NCBI RefSeq assembly: GCF_006715045.1
Contig: NZ_VFML01000001.1
Span: 1,952,501-2,016,500 of the forward strand
Length of the DNA stretch: 64,000 nt
Direction of reading: 5' to 3'
DNA from: Amycolatopsis cihanbeyliensis
GTDB lineage: Bacteria > Actinomycetota > Actinomycetes > Mycobacteriales > Pseudonocardiaceae
How positions within the stretch are numbered: position 1 is the first letter of the stretch; each line of letters begins with the position of its first letter. Below the pieces are notes generated by a model. It was not told the origin of the DNA. It ran no database searches and was given only the letters and a program-made list of their open reading frames with translations. Of the stretch, positions 55,123 through 64,000 are shown piece after piece. The translations under genes were made by a program, and so were the position numbers.

Positions 55123-55872
55123 ATGACCGCAGCGACGCCGCCGATGATCAAGGCGGCAGCCGTGAACAAGTTCTTCGGCGACCTGCATGTGCTCAAGGAC
55201 ATCAACATGGAGGTCCCGCGAGGGCAGGTCGTCGTCGTGCTCGGGCCTTCGGGCTCCGGCAAGTCCACCCTGTGCCGGGCGATCAACCGGCTGGAGCCGA
55301 TCGACTCCGGGGACATCGAGGTGGACGGCCAGCCGCTGCCGGCGGAGGGCAAGGCGCTCGCGGCGCTGCGCGCGGACGTCGGGATGGTGTTCCAGCAGTT
55401 CAACCTGTTCGCGCACAAGACGATCCTGGACAACGTCACGCTCGGGCCGGTCAAGGTACGCAAGGTGTCCGGCGAGGAAGCCCGCACGACCGCGATGGAA
55501 CTGCTGGAGCGAGTCGGCATCACGAACCAGGCGGAGAAGTACCCCGCCCAGTTGTCCGGTGGTCAACAGCAGCGGGCGGCGATCGCCAGGGCGCTGGCCA
55601 TGCAGCCGAAGGTGATGCTGTTCGACGAGCCGACCTCGGCTCTCGACCCGGAGATGGTCCAGGAGGTACTGGACACCATGACCGGCCTCGCCAAGGACGG
55701 AATGACCATGCTCGTGGTCACCCATGAGATGGGTTTCGCCCGGAAGGCCGCGCATCGGGTCATGTTCATGTCCGATGGTGAGATCGTCGAGGACTCGACC
55801 CCGAGCGAGTTCTTCACCGCGCCGAAATCGGATCGCGCGAAGGACTTTCTCGGCAAGATCCTTACCCACTAG
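55123..55872 (+). CDS. gluA: Glutamate ABC transporter ATP-binding protein
   Basis: A 249-residue ATPase: Walker [10 protein letters not shown] at 41-49, signature LSGGQQQR at 144-151, Walker B VMLFDEP at 164-170, and the H-loop in VTHEMGF. It belongs to the polar amino acid (GlnQ/GluA) class. ATG 55123 is preceded by GGAGG; the longer frame to 55066 lacks family similarity. It is the first gene of gluABCD, adjacent to miaB as in corynebacteria, where GluABCD imports glutamate. Confidence 0.93.
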   Translation: MTAATPPMIKAAAVNKFFGDLHVLKDINMEVPRGQVVVVLGPSGSGKSTLCRAINRLEPIDSGDIEVDGQPLPAEGKALAALRADVGMVFQQFNLFAHKTILDNVTLGPVKVRKVSGEEARTTAMELLERVGITNQAEKYPAQLSGGQQQRAAIARALAMQPKVMLFDEPTSALDPEMVQEVLDTMTGLAKDGMTMLVVTHEMGFARKAAHRVMFMSDGEIVEDSTPSEFFTAPKSDRAKDFLGKILTH

Positions 55873-55927
55873 TTCCGATCCGACGCCCGCGGGGCGTCAC
55901 ACCACAAAGGAAACAGGAGAGGTGCAC

Positions 55928-56845
55928 ATGAGGATCCGCACCCTGGCGGCGGGACTGATGGTCGGCGCCCTCGCGCTGACCGCGTGTGGCAAGGAAGGCA
56001 GCCCTTCCGACGCGGGCAACGAGGACGGCAACGGCAACAGTGCCGCCCAGCTTCCCACTTACGACGTTGCGCAGGACGTCACCGTCGAGGGGTCACCGAC
56101 CTTCCAGCAGATGCAGTCCGCAGGCCATCCGATCATCGGGGTCAAGCAGGACCAGCCGGGACTCGGCTACCTGGACCCCACGACCCAGGAGTACAGCGGT
56201 TTCGACATCGAGATCGCCAGGCTGATCACCGCCAAGCTGGGTTTCCAGCCGGACAGCATCGAGTACAAGCCGGTCCCCTCGGCCGGGCGCGAGCAGGCAC
56301 TCATCAACGGTGACGTGCACTACTACGTCGGTACCTACACGATCAACGACAAGCGCAAGGAGCAGGTCGGCTTCGCAGGGCCGTACTTCGTGGCCGGCCA
56401 GGGCCTGCTGGTCGCCGAGGACAACAGCGACATCACCGGGCCGGAGACGCTGAAGGGCAAGAAGGTGTGCTCGGTAAGCGGCTCGACGCCGATTCAGCGG
56501 GTCCGCCAGCAGGGCCTCACGGAGGACGGCAACATCGTCGAGCTGCAGACCTACTCGCAGTGCGTCACCCAGCTCAGCCAGGGCAAGGTGGACGCGGTCA
56601 CCACCGACGACGCGATCCTGAAGGGCTACGCCGCGGAGGAGCAGGACAAGTTCAAGGTCGTCGGCGAGACCTTCTCGGAAGAGCCCTACGGCGTCGGCGT
56701 CCCCAAGGAGGACACGGCGCTGCGGGAGAAGGTGAACGACATCCTGCAGTCGGCACTGGACGACGGCACCTGGGACCAGATCTACGATGCCACGCTCGGC
56801 AAGTCCGGCGCGCCCGCCGATAAGCCGACCATCGAACGGTACTGA
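55928..56845 (+). CDS. gluB: Glutamate-binding lipoprotein
   Basis: A 305-residue solute-binding protein with a lipoprotein signal (lipobox LTAC, lipidated Cys20). The mature SBP type 3 fold shows YSGFDIEIARLITAKLG, the ligand-binding RKEQVGFAGPYF, and QLSQGKVDAVTTDDAIL. It delivers amino acid to GluCD. Its ATG has an AGGAGAGG ribosome-binding site. Confidence 0.93.
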   Translation: MRIRTLAAGLMVGALALTACGKEGSPSDAGNEDGNGNSAAQLPTYDVAQDVTVEGSPTFQQMQSAGHPIIGVKQDQPGLGYLDPTTQEYSGFDIEIARLITAKLGFQPDSIEYKPVPSAGREQALINGDVHYYVGTYTINDKRKEQVGFAGPYFVAGQGLLVAEDNSDITGPETLKGKKVCSVSGSTPIQRVRQQGLTEDGNIVELQTYSQCVTQLSQGKVDAVTTDDAILKGYAAEEQDKFKVVGETFSEEPYGVGVPKEDTALREKVNDILQSALDDGTWDQIYDATLGKSGAPADKPTIERY

Positions 56846-56947
56846 TCTCCATTCTCGGCCGGCGGCGGCACGCGGTGTCCCGCCGGCCGAGTCCGTACTC
56901 ACCGCCACCATCAGGCGCTTGCGGCATGAGGAAACGCTGGAGTCCTA

Positions 56948-57595
56948 ATGGAAGTCCTGCTCGACAATCTCGACCTGTACGGTCCCGGGTTTCTCACCAC
57001 CATCGAGCTGTTCGTGCTGGCCGCGATCGGTTCACTGGTGCTGGGCACTGTGCTGGCGATGCTGAGGGTGAGCCCGGTCCCGGTTTTGCGCGCGGCGGGC
57101 ACGACGTATGTGACGCTGTTCCGCAACACCCCGTTGACGCTGATCTTCTTTTTCTTCGCCTTCGCGTTTCCACTGCTGAAGGTCGTCGACATCTCGTTCT
57201 TCACCGCCGCCGTGGTCGCACTGACGCTGTACACCTCGGCGTTCGTCTGTGAAGTGGTGCGGTCGGGTATCAACACCGTCCCGGTGGGACAGGCCGAGGC
57301 CGGTCGTGCCGTAGGGCTGACCTTCGGCCAGATCTTGAGCAACATCGTGCTACCACAAGCGACCCGCTCGGTGGTGCCGCCCATGGTGAGCACGATGATC
57401 GCGTTGATCAAGAACACCACGATCGCCTCGGGCTTCTCCGTGGTGGAGGCGGGCTCGATCCAGTACTACCTTTCCGAGCGCGGGTACAGCGTCATGATCG
57501 GACTGCTCTGGGTGGCGCTCGGGTTCGTGATCCTGGTCATTCCGATGACCCTGCTGCAACGTAGCCTCGAGAAGCGGTGGAGCGTGGCCCGATGA
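56948..57595 (+). CDS. gluC: Glutamate ABC transporter permease
   Basis: A 215-residue protein with about five helices. The EAA loop is EAGRAVGLTFGQILSNIVLPQA, the contact for the ATPase. It belongs to the HisMQ-type permease family and pairs with GluD. It starts 102 bp after gluB and overlaps gluD by 4 bp. Confidence 0.92.
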   Translation: MEVLLDNLDLYGPGFLTTIELFVLAAIGSLVLGTVLAMLRVSPVPVLRAAGTTYVTLFRNTPLTLIFFFFAFAFPLLKVVDISFFTAAVVALTLYTSAFVCEVVRSGINTVPVGQAEAGRAVGLTFGQILSNIVLPQATRSVVPPMVSTMIALIKNTTIASGFSVVEAGSIQYYLSERGYSVMIGLLWVALGFVILVIPMTLLQRSLEKRWSVAR

Positions 57596-58446
57596 GCTCA
57601 GTCCTGTTCGACGCGCCCGGGCCGAAGGCGCGGATACGGCACTGGATCTACGCGGGTGGCGGAGTGCTCGCCATCGTCGCGATCGTCGGCTTCGTCGTGC
57701 TGCGGTTCGCCGACGAAGGGCAGTTCGACGGCAAGCTGTGGAGCTGGCTGGAGTACGAGACCATCCAGCTCGAACTGCTGCGCGCGCTCGGCGCCACGCT
57801 GCGCGCGTTCGCTGTCGGCGCGGTGCTCGCGCTGGTGTTCGGTGCGATTTTCGCGGCCGGGCGGCTGTCCGACCACGCCGCCGTCCGGATACCCGCGACG
57901 ATCGTCGTCGAGTTCTTCCGCGCGGTGCCGCTGGTCGTGATGATCTTCTTCTTCCACTTCGGGATCAGCCTCGGCGCGCCCTTCTACTCCGTCGTGCTCG
58001 GCCTGACGCTCTATAACGGTTCCGTGCTGGCGGAGGTGTTCCGGGCCGGGGTCCTGTCCCTGCCGGCCGGGCAGAGCGAGGCGGCGTACGCGGTGGGGAT
58101 GCGCAAGACCCAGGTCATGCAGACCGTACTGCTCCCCCAGGCCCTCCGGGCCATGCTGCCCGCGATCATCAGCCAGCTCGTGGTACTGCTCAAGGACACC
58201 GCGCTCGGTTTCCTCATCACCTACGAGGAACTGCTGCGCTATGCCCGCTACCTCGGTGGCATCGTCGACTTCGGGCGCCCGCTGGTACCGATCACGATCG
58301 TGGTCGCGGCCATGTACATCGTCATGTGCCTCGCACTGACCGGTCTGGCAAAGTACCTGGAGGGCCGCAACCGGCGTAACAAGAAGGCACCCGTCCCGGC
58401 CAAGAAGGCGGACGAGATCGTCCTCACCAACGAGCCGATGAACTGA
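57592..58446 (+). CDS. gluD: Glutamate ABC transporter permease
   Basis: A 284-residue protein with five or six helices and EAA loop EAAYAVGMRKTQVMQTVLLPQA. The Lys-rich C-terminal tail is cytosolic. ATG 57592 overlaps the gluC stop as ATGA. It completes the transporter; its stop lies 6 bp from the convergent sdhB. Confidence 0.92.
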   Translation: MSSVLFDAPGPKARIRHWIYAGGGVLAIVAIVGFVVLRFADEGQFDGKLWSWLEYETIQLELLRALGATLRAFAVGAVLALVFGAIFAAGRLSDHAAVRIPATIVVEFFRAVPLVVMIFFFHFGISLGAPFYSVVLGLTLYNGSVLAEVFRAGVLSLPAGQSEAAYAVGMRKTQVMQTVLLPQALRAMLPAIISQLVVLLKDTALGFLITYEELLRYARYLGGIVDFGRPLVPITIVVAAMYIVMCLALTGLAKYLEGRNRRNKKAPVPAKKADEIVLTNEPMN

Positions 58447-58452
58447 CCTCGG

Positions 58453-59202
58453 TCAGCCGCGGCGGAAGAGCTTGTTGCCCAGCCAGACGATGGGGTCGTA
58501 GCGCTTGTCGGCGGCGCGTTCCTTCATCGGGATCAGCGCGTTGTCGGTGATCTTGATTCCCTCGGGGCAGACCTCGGTGCAGCACTTGGTGATGTTGCAG
58601 TAGCCGAGGCCGTGCTCGGTCACCGCCTCGTCCCTGCGGTCGGCCACGTCCAGCGGGTGCATCTCCAACTCGGCGATACGCATCAGGTAGCGCGGGCCCG
58701 CGAAGGACTCCTTGTTCTCCTCGTGGTCACGCACCACGTGGCAGGTGTCCTGGCACAGGAAGCATTCGATGCACTTGCGGAACTCCTGCGAGCGTTGCAC
58801 GTCCCGCTGCTGCATCCGGTAGTCACCGGGCTCGAGGTCCGCGGGCGGGGTGAACGAGGGGACCTCCCGCGCCTTCGTGTAGTTGTACGACACGTCGGTC
58901 ACCAGGTCACGCACGATCGGGAAGGCGCGCAGCGGGGTGACGGTGATGACCTCGTCCTCGGCGAAGGTGGACATCCGGGTCATGCACAGCAGCCGCGGCC
59001 GCCCGTTGATCTCCGCGGAGCACGAGCCACACTTGCCCGCCTTGCAGTTCCAGCGCACCGCCAGGTCCGAGCACTGGGTGGCCTGCAGGCGATGGATCAC
59101 GTCGAGCACGACCTCGCCCTCGTTCGCCTCCACCGTGAAGTCCCGCAGCTCGCCCGAGTCTGCGTCGCCCCGCCACACTCGGAACCGGGCCTCGTACCCC
59201 AT
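58453..59202 (-). CDS. sdhB: Succinate dehydrogenase iron-sulfur subunit
   Basis: A 249-residue protein. Plant-type 2Fe-2S ligands are Cys53, Cys58, Cys61 and Cys73 (CKAGKCGSC...C). C-terminal cluster motifs are CIECFLCQDTCHV and CNITKCCTEVCPEGI. It passes electrons from FAD in SdhA to the membrane subunit. ATG 59202 is 2 bp after the sdhA stop. The type matches mycobacterial Sdh1 (Rv0247c). Confidence 0.93.
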   Translation of the reverse strand: MGYEARFRVWRGDADSGELRDFTVEANEGEVVLDVIHRLQATQCSDLAVRWNCKAGKCGSCSAEINGRPRLLCMTRMSTFAEDEVITVTPLRAFPIVRDLVTDVSYNYTKAREVPSFTPPADLEPGDYRMQQRDVQRSQEFRKCIECFLCQDTCHVVRDHEENKESFAGPRYLMRIAELEMHPLDVADRRDEAVTEHGLGYCNITKCCTEVCPEGIKITDNALIPMKERAADKRYDPIVWLGNKLFRRG

Positions 59203-59204
59203 TC

Positions 59205-61124
59205 TCAGGCCTTCCTCTCCGGATGCCCAGCGAGCTCGGCTTCCGTGTAGTACTTCTCCAGTTCCGTCAACTCGAACAGTTCGAGCAGATCCGCGCGCAT
59301 CGGTTCCTGCTCCTTGCTGCTCACGTCGATGTCCGGAACGGTTTCCTGCCCGTCCGCGTCGGCCGGGCCGCAAGCCAACAACCGGTTGCGCCACTGCGCG
59401 TCCAGCTGCGGGTGGTCGTCCCGGGTGTGACCGCCGCGGCTCTCCGTACGCATCAGCGCCGCCTTGGCAACGCATTCGCTGACCAGCAGCATGCTGCGCA
59501 GGTCGATCGCGAGGTGCCAGCCGGGGTTGAACTGTCGGTGCCCCTCCACGGTCACCCGGGGCATGCGTTCCCTGATCTCGCCGAGCTTCTCCATCGCCTG
59601 CTCGATCTCGTCCGCCTTGCGGATGATGCCGACCAGGTCGTTCATGGTCTGCTGCAACTCGGACTGCAGGGCATACGGGTTCTCCTCGTTTCCGCTCGCG
59701 GGCGGATCGAACGGGGAGAGCGCCTGCCGGGCCGCGACATCCACATCGGACTGGTCCACATCCGGCCTCGAGTCCATGGATTCCACATAGGACGCCGCAC
59801 CGAGTCCGGCACGCCTGCCGAACACCAGCAGGTCGGACAGCGAGTTGCCGCCCAGCCGGTTGGAACCGTGCATCCCGCCGGAGCACTCACCCGCCGCGAA
59901 CAGGCCCGGCACCTCGGACACCGCCGTGTCCGGATCGACCTCGATCCCGCCCATCACGTAGTGGCAGGTCGGGCCGACCTCCATCGGCTCGGCTGTGATG
60001 TCCACATCGGCGAGTTCCTTGAACTGGTGGTACATCGAGGGCAGCCGACGCTTGATCTCCTCGGTCGGCAGCCTGCTGGCGATGTCCAGGAACACGCCGC
60101 CGTGCGGCGAACCGCGACCTTCCTTCACCTCCGTGTTGATCGCCCGCGCGACCTCGTCCCGCGGCAACAGGTCCGGGGTGCGCCGGTTGTTGTCGGCGTC
60201 GGTGTACCAGCGGTCCGCCTCCTCCTCGCTGTCCGCGTACTGTCCTTTGAAGACGTCCGGGACGTAGGAGAACATGAACCGGTCACCCTCGGAGTTCTTC
60301 AGCACCCCACCATCGCCGCGCACGCCCTCGGTGACCAGGATGCCCTTGACGCTGGGTGGCCAGACCATCCCGGTGGGGTGGAACTGGACGAACTCCATGT
60401 TGATCAGCTTCGCGCCGGCCCGCAGGGCGAGCGCGTGCCCGTCGCCGGTGTACTCCCAGGAGTTCGAGGTGACCTTGAACGACTTGCCGATCCCGCCGGT
60501 GGCCAGCACCACGGCCGGGGTCTCGAACAGGATGAACCGGCCGGACTCGCGCCAGTACCCGAACGCCCCCGCGATCCTGCCGTCCTGCTTGAGCAGCTCC
60601 GTCACCGTGCACTCGTGGAAGACCTTCAGCTTGGCCTCGTAGTCGCCATAGGTCCGGTAGTCCTCCTGCTGCAGGGAGACGACCTTCTGCTGCATGGTGC
60701 GGATCAGCTCGAGACCGGTGCGGTCACCGACATGCGCCAGCCGCGGGTAGGTGTGCCCGCCGAAGTTGCGCTGGCTGATCCGGCCGTCCTCGGTGCGGTC
60801 GAACAGCGCGCCGTAGGTCTCCAGCTCCCAGACCCGGTCCGGCGCCTCCTTCGCGTGCAGCTCGGCCATCCGCCAGTTGTTCAGGAACTTCCCGCCTCGC
60901 ATGGTGTCCCGGAAGTGCACCTGCCAGTTGTCGCCGGAGTTCACGTTGCCCATGGACGCCGCGCAGCCGCCCTCGGCCATCACGGTGTGTGCCTTGCCGA
61001 ACAGGGACTTGCACACCACCGCCACGCTGAGTCCCCGCTGCCGCGCCTCGATCACCGCACGCAGGCCCGCGCCGCCGGCACCGATCACCACAACGTCGTA
61101 GCTGTGCCGTTCGACCTCGGTCAT
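59205..61124 (-). CDS. sdhA: Succinate dehydrogenase flavoprotein subunit
   Basis: A 639-residue protein: FAD-binding VVVIGAGGAGLRAV, covalent-FAD His46 in GKAHTVMAEGGCA, the catalytic EFVQFHPTGM segment, TEGVRGDGG, and GGNSLSDLLVFGRRAG. It oxidises succinate to fumarate. It resembles the Rv0248c-type (Sdh1) enzyme more than the classic proteobacterial SdhA. It lies centrally in the operon hypothetical-sdhC-sdhA-sdhB. Confidence 0.94.
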   Translation of the reverse strand: MTEVERHSYDVVVIGAGGAGLRAVIEARQRGLSVAVVCKSLFGKAHTVMAEGGCAASMGNVNSGDNWQVHFRDTMRGGKFLNNWRMAELHAKEAPDRVWELETYGALFDRTEDGRISQRNFGGHTYPRLAHVGDRTGLELIRTMQQKVVSLQQEDYRTYGDYEAKLKVFHECTVTELLKQDGRIAGAFGYWRESGRFILFETPAVVLATGGIGKSFKVTSNSWEYTGDGHALALRAGAKLINMEFVQFHPTGMVWPPSVKGILVTEGVRGDGGVLKNSEGDRFMFSYVPDVFKGQYADSEEEADRWYTDADNNRRTPDLLPRDEVARAINTEVKEGRGSPHGGVFLDIASRLPTEEIKRRLPSMYHQFKELADVDITAEPMEVGPTCHYVMGGIEVDPDTAVSEVPGLFAAGECSGGMHGSNRLGGNSLSDLLVFGRRAGLGAASYVESMDSRPDVDQSDVDVAARQALSPFDPPASGNEENPYALQSELQQTMNDLVGIIRKADEIEQAMEKLGEIRERMPRVTVEGHRQFNPGWHLAIDLRSMLLVSECVAKAALMRTESRGGHTRDDHPQLDAQWRNRLLACGPADADGQETVPDIDVSSKEQEPMRADLLELFELTELEKYYTEAELAGHPERKA

Positions 61125-61162
61125 TGAGTAGCCACCTCAGAAGGTTATTTCGCGAGTATCGC

Positions 61163-61972
61163 TTAATTGATGAAACGCAGATCCGTGATCGTCCCACTGG
61201 CCACCAACCACACGTACAGGTCGGTGAGAACCAGCGTGCCGAGGGTGATCCAGGCGAACGCCATGTGCCGGGTGTTCAGCGTGGACACCTTGGTCCAGAT
61301 CCAGTACCGGACCGGATTGCGGGAGAAGTGCTTCAGCCTGCCACCGGTGACGTGCCGGCAGGAATGGCAGGAAAGGGTGTAGCACCACAGCAACACGACA
61401 TTGCCCAGCAGGACCACGTTACCCAGCCCGATGCCGAACCCGTTCTCACCGCCGAAGGCGAGGATCGCGTCGTAGGTGTTGACCAGCGTGACGACCAGCG
61501 CGGCGTAGAAGAAGTACCGGTGCGCGTTCTGGATGATCAGCGGCAGCCGGGTCTCGCCGGTGTACTTCTGGTGCGGCTCGGAGACCGCGCAGGCCGGCGG
61601 GGAGAGCCAGAAGGCGCGGTAGTAGGCCTTCCGGTAGTAGTAGCAGGTCAGCCGGAAACCGAGCAGGAACGGCAGGGAGAGGAAGGCGAGCGGGATGAAC
61701 CCGGGCAGCTCCCCGAACCAGATGCCGAAGTGGCTCGACCCGGCGACGCAGGACTCACTGAGGCAGGGCGAGTAGAACGGGGTCAGGTAGTGATGCTCGC
61801 CGACCCAGTAGTCCACTCGCATGAACGAGCGAACGGTCGCGTAGATGACGAAGACGGCGAGCCCCGCCGCCGTCAGCGCCGGTGGCAACCACCACCTGTC
61901 CTTGCGCAGGGTGCGCGCGCCGATGCGCGCACGGGACGGGGCATGGACACCGGTGTCCAGCTGAGTTGTCAC
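61163..61972 (-). CDS. sdhC: Succinate dehydrogenase membrane (cytochrome b-like) subunit
   Basis: A 269-residue protein with five or six helices (e.g. WWLPPALTAAGLAVFVIYATV; LPGFIPLAFLSLPFLLGFRL; GLGNVVLLGNVVLLWCYTL). His residues in QNAHRYFFYAA and CHSCRHVTGG could bind haem. It corresponds to the Rv0249c-type anchor. I chose GTG 61972, after AAGGAG; ATG 62029 is in frame but overlaps the upstream gene by 41 bp. Confidence 0.83.
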   Translation of the reverse strand: MTTQLDTGVHAPSRARIGARTLRKDRWWLPPALTAAGLAVFVIYATVRSFMRVDYWVGEHHYLTPFYSPCLSESCVAGSSHFGIWFGELPGFIPLAFLSLPFLLGFRLTCYYYRKAYYRAFWLSPPACAVSEPHQKYTGETRLPLIIQNAHRYFFYAALVVTLVNTYDAILAFGGENGFGIGLGNVVLLGNVVLLWCYTLSCHSCRHVTGGRLKHFSRNPVRYWIWTKVSTLNTRHMAFAWITLGTLVLTDLYVWLVASGTITDLRFIN

Positions 61973-61988
61973 GCTGTGGCTGTCTCCT

Positions 61989-62282
61989 TCACCGCTGGTG
62001 ACGTTGGTAACCGCCGACGCCTTCGTCATCGGCACCCTGCCACAGCGAGGGATCATAGGGGGTATCCGGTACCACCACCACGTTCTCCCGGTCGGCCGAC
62101 TTGGACTGCGCGGGAACCGGGGGCGCCTCCCCGAGCTCACTGGCGTCGATGTCGAGCCGTTCCAGGTCGTTGGCCAGCCTGCGCACCGCCGGAGCCTCGC
62201 CGTAGCGCGCCCGCAACGCGCCCACACACTGTCGCAACTGCCCGATCGTGCGCCGAAGCTCGGTGATTTCAGTGGTGGTCAT
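61989..62282 (-). CDS. Small hypothetical protein leading the sdh operon
   Basis: A 97-residue soluble protein (MTTTEITELRRTIGQLRQCV..., with ARYGEAPAVRRLANDLERLDID and TPYDPSLWQGADDEGVGG). A protein of this kind precedes sdhCAB in mycobacteria (Rv0250c). The function is unknown; it is perhaps an assembly or regulatory factor. Its stop overlaps the ribosome-binding site of sdhC. Confidence 0.78.
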   Translation of the reverse strand: MTTTEITELRRTIGQLRQCVGALRARYGEAPAVRRLANDLERLDIDASELGEAPPVPAQSKSADRENVVVVPDTPYDPSLWQGADDEGVGGYQRHQR

Positions 62283-62388
62283 CGTGCTACCTCCCGAGTC
62301 AGTTCGCCGGCAGTGCCGTGTGCCGGGGGACCGAGTGACGTGGTGGGCCCGGTCCCGTGCAGTGCCGACTCTGCCTTGATCCGTGTGG

Positions 62389-62404
62389 TGTGACAAGTAG
62401 CACA
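62389..62404. promoter_or_regulatory. CRP/GlxR-like site upstream of the sdh operon
   Basis: TGTGACAAGTAGCACA fits the CRP-family consensus TGTGA(N)6TCACA with one mismatch. It is nested in a longer inverted repeat TGGTGTG(N)8CACACCA (62386-62407). It lies about 107-122 bp upstream of the first sdh-operon gene. GlxR, a CRP homologue, is known to control sdh in Corynebacterium. Confidence 0.55.
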
Positions 62405-62423
62405 CCAGCAGGTTCGCCCGTGA

Positions 62424-62438
62424 TCGGGGTCACCCCGA
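62424..62438. promoter_or_regulatory. Perfect 15-nt palindrome between the sdh operon and edd
   Basis: TCGGGGT-C-ACCCCGA in the divergent promoter region; operator-like, regulator unknown. Confidence 0.4.
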
Positions 62439-62565
62439 ATCTCTTCTGTATCGATTTTGATTCGAGCGCTCCCGGCGGTTACTGTGCTGGGTGTCACTGC
62501 CGAGCGACGCCAGCGCCGCCGTTCTCGCTCAAGACCACCACGAGCCAGACCCGGGAGACCGACGC

Positions 62566-64000
62566 ATGCGCGCTGCCCGACCCGCCATCCATCCCGTCAT
62601 CGCCGATGTCACCGAACGCATCGCCGCCCGCAGCCTGCGCACGCGGACCACCTACCTGGACCGCATCGCGGCCGCGAGCGCGGAAGGTCCGGTCCGGGCC
62701 GGGATGGCCTGCAGCAACCTCGCGCACGGCTTCGCCGCCTGCGCCGGATCGGACCGGCTGGCTGTGCGGGGCCGCAGCAAACCGGGCGTCGCGATCGTGT
62801 CCGCCTACAACGACCTGCTCTCGGCGCACCAGCCGCTGGCCGAGTTCCCCGAGTGGATCAAGGATGCCACCCGGGAGGCCGGCGGGGTAGCCCAGTTCGC
62901 GGGCGGCGTCCCCGCCATGTGCGACGGCATCACCCAGGGCCGCTCCGGCATGGAACTGTCCCTGTTCAGCCGGGACGTGATCGCGATGGCCACCGGGGTC
63001 GCGCTGTCCCACGAGATGTTCGACGGCGCCCTGCTGCTCGGGGTGTGCGACAAGATCGTGCCCGGCCTGCTGATCGGCGCGCTGTCCTTCGGCCATCTGC
63101 CCGCGATCCTGGTGCCCGCCGGGCCGATGGCCTCCGGCCTGCCGAACAAGGAGAAGGCGCGGGTGCGGCAGCGCTATGCCGAGGGCCTGGCCAGCAGGGA
63201 GGAACTGCTGGACGCGGAGTCGGCTTCCTACCACTCCCCCGGCACCTGCACCTTCTACGGCACCGCGAACTCCAACCAACTCGTGGTCGAGGTGATGGGG
63301 CTGCACCTGCCGGGAGCCAGCTTCGTGCACCCCGGCACCCCGCTGCGGCGGGCGCTGACCGAGGAGGCAGGCAGGCGGATCGTGCGGATCGCGGACGAGG
63401 AACACACACCGCTCGGCGAGATGATCGACGAGCGGTCGATCGTGAACGGGGTGGTGTCCCTGCTGGCCACCGGCGGGTCCACCAACCACACCCTGCACCT
63501 GGTCGCGATCGCCGCCGCCGCGGGGATCCAGCTCACCTGGGACGACTTCGCCGAGCTGTCCGCTGTGGTGCCGCTGCTGGCCAGCGTCTACCCGAACGGC
63601 AGCGCGGACATCAACCACTTCCACGCGGCGGGTGGCGTGCAGTTCCTCGTCGGCACCCTGCTGGACGCGGGGCTGCTGCACGAGAACGTGCGCACCGTCG
63701 CCGGGGACGGGCTGCACCGCTACCGGCGGGAGCCGGTACTGGCCGAGGACGGCACGCCGACCTGGCGCGAGGTGCCGACGCGCAGCCTGGACATGTCGGT
63801 GTTGCGGCCGGCGCACGAGCCCTTCTCCGCGGACGGCGGGCTGCGCATGGTGTCCGGTAACCTCGGCCGCGCGGTGCTCAAGGTGTCGGCGGTGGCGCGC
63901 GAGCACCGCACGGTGTGCGCCCCGGCCCGGGTGTTCACCACCCAGGCCGGGTTCGACGCGGCGTTTCGGGCCGGGGAACTGGACGGCGATGTCGTGGTGG
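62566..64000 (+). CDS. edd: 6-phosphogluconate dehydratase (3' partial)
   Basis: The open frame runs from ATG 62566 to the window end without a stop, about 478 visible residues of a usual ~610. It has the dihydroxyacid-dehydratase-family cluster cysteines in [24 protein letters not shown] and [11 protein letters not shown]. The start [19 protein letters not shown] is typical of Edd rather than IlvD. It is the first enzyme specific to the Entner-Doudoroff pathway and makes KDPG. GGGAG precedes the ATG. It is transcribed divergently from the sdh operon. Confidence 0.9.
   Translation, partial: MRAARPAIHPVIADVTERIAARSLRTRTTYLDRIAAASAEGPVRAGMACSNLAHGFAACAGSDRLAVRGRSKPGVAIVSAYNDLLSAHQPLAEFPEWIKDATREAGGVAQFAGGVPAMCDGITQGRSGMELSLFSRDVIAMATGVALSHEMFDGALLLGVCDKIVPGLLIGALSFGHLPAILVPAGPMASGLPNKEKARVRQRYAEGLASREELLDAESASYHSPGTCTFYGTANSNQLVVEVMGLHLPGASFVHPGTPLRRALTEEAGRRIVRIADEEHTPLGEMIDERSIVNGVVSLLATGGSTNHTLHLVAIAAAAGIQLTWDDFAELSAVVPLLASVYPNGSADINHFHAAGGVQFLVGTLLDAGLLHENVRTVAGDGLHRYRREPVLAEDGTPTWREVPTRSLDMSVLRPAHEPFSADGGLRMVSGNLGRAVLKVSAVAREHRTVCAPARVFTTQAGFDAAFRAGELDGDVVV

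Noticed and set aside
59223..61127. 634-residue frame antisense to sdhA
   Set aside because: sdhA is unambiguous; the antisense frame has no recognisable domains.
62494..63906. 470-residue minus-strand frame at the right end
   Set aside because: It is the shadow of edd, whose plus-strand frame runs off the window but has clear dehydratase motifs.

Overview
The window is very GC-rich DNA with strongly GC-biased third codon positions, frequent GTG starts and dense gene packing. It looks like a chromosomal segment of an actinomycete. The order nrdR / LysM gene / lexA / hflX / dapF / miaA / extradiol-dioxygenase-like gene / DUF349 gene, then a small membrane gene / miaB / gluABCD, matches the recA-lexA neighbourhood of mycobacteria and corynebacteria. 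Gene content such as an LGFP-repeat protein, ALF-repeat proteins, an intein-containing class II ribonucleotide reductase and HelD suggests a Pseudonocardiales-type bacterium (Amycolatopsis or a relative). The species cannot be fixed from sequence alone.

Region 1 (1-11.6 kb) holds mixed metabolic genes: a kinase/M23/aminotransferase fusion (5' end outside the window) coupled to an amidohydrolase, a zinc metallopeptidase, a prolyl oligopeptidase, a Tat-exported amidohydrolase, a Nudix hydrolase, a PNPOx-family protein and a CGNR zinc-finger regulator. Region 2 (11.7-25.0 kb) is the conserved housekeeping block. It contains nrdR-nrdJ (with a 430-residue intein), the SOS locus (lexA and a divergent LysM gene, both with LexA boxes), a secreted beta-propeller-like protein, hflX, and dapF-miaA-dioxygenase-like. 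A DUF349 gene with a strongly hairpinned leader ends the block.

Region 3 (25.0-52.8 kb) separates DUF349 from the membrane gene and miaB, which are neighbours in mycobacteria, so it behaves as an inserted accessory island. Its left half is a catabolic unit: a PanE-like reductase, an aldehyde dehydrogenase, a ThDP enzyme, a family III CoA-transferase, an ADP-forming acyl-CoA ligase, an Nramp-like carrier without the metal motif, TerC, a GntR/FCD regulator, sucCD, an aminotransferase and an OFA-type MFS carrier. A 13-bp motif (consensus NNATACTGYATAC) occurs in the promoters of the reductase, ThDP enzyme, sucC, MFS carrier and probably gntR. I read this as one GntR regulon. Oxalate (or another 2-oxo/2-hydroxy acid handled as a CoA ester via formyl-CoA) is the best substrate guess. 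Two 102-bp repeats with covarying terminal arms bracket gntR-sucCD-aminotransferase. The right half of the island encodes three exported ALF-repeat proteins plus a tiny three-helix membrane protein overlapping the end of the largest one. This resembles a polymorphic-toxin/immunity layout, but that remains inference.

Region 4 (52.8-64 kb) returns to conserved genes: the membrane gene-miaB pair, the gluABCD glutamate ABC transporter, and the succinate dehydrogenase operon of the mycobacterial Sdh1 type, with a CRP/GlxR-like site upstream. The 5' part of edd (6-phosphogluconate dehydratase) runs off the right end. No tRNA, rRNA, CRISPR array or insertion sequence was recognised.
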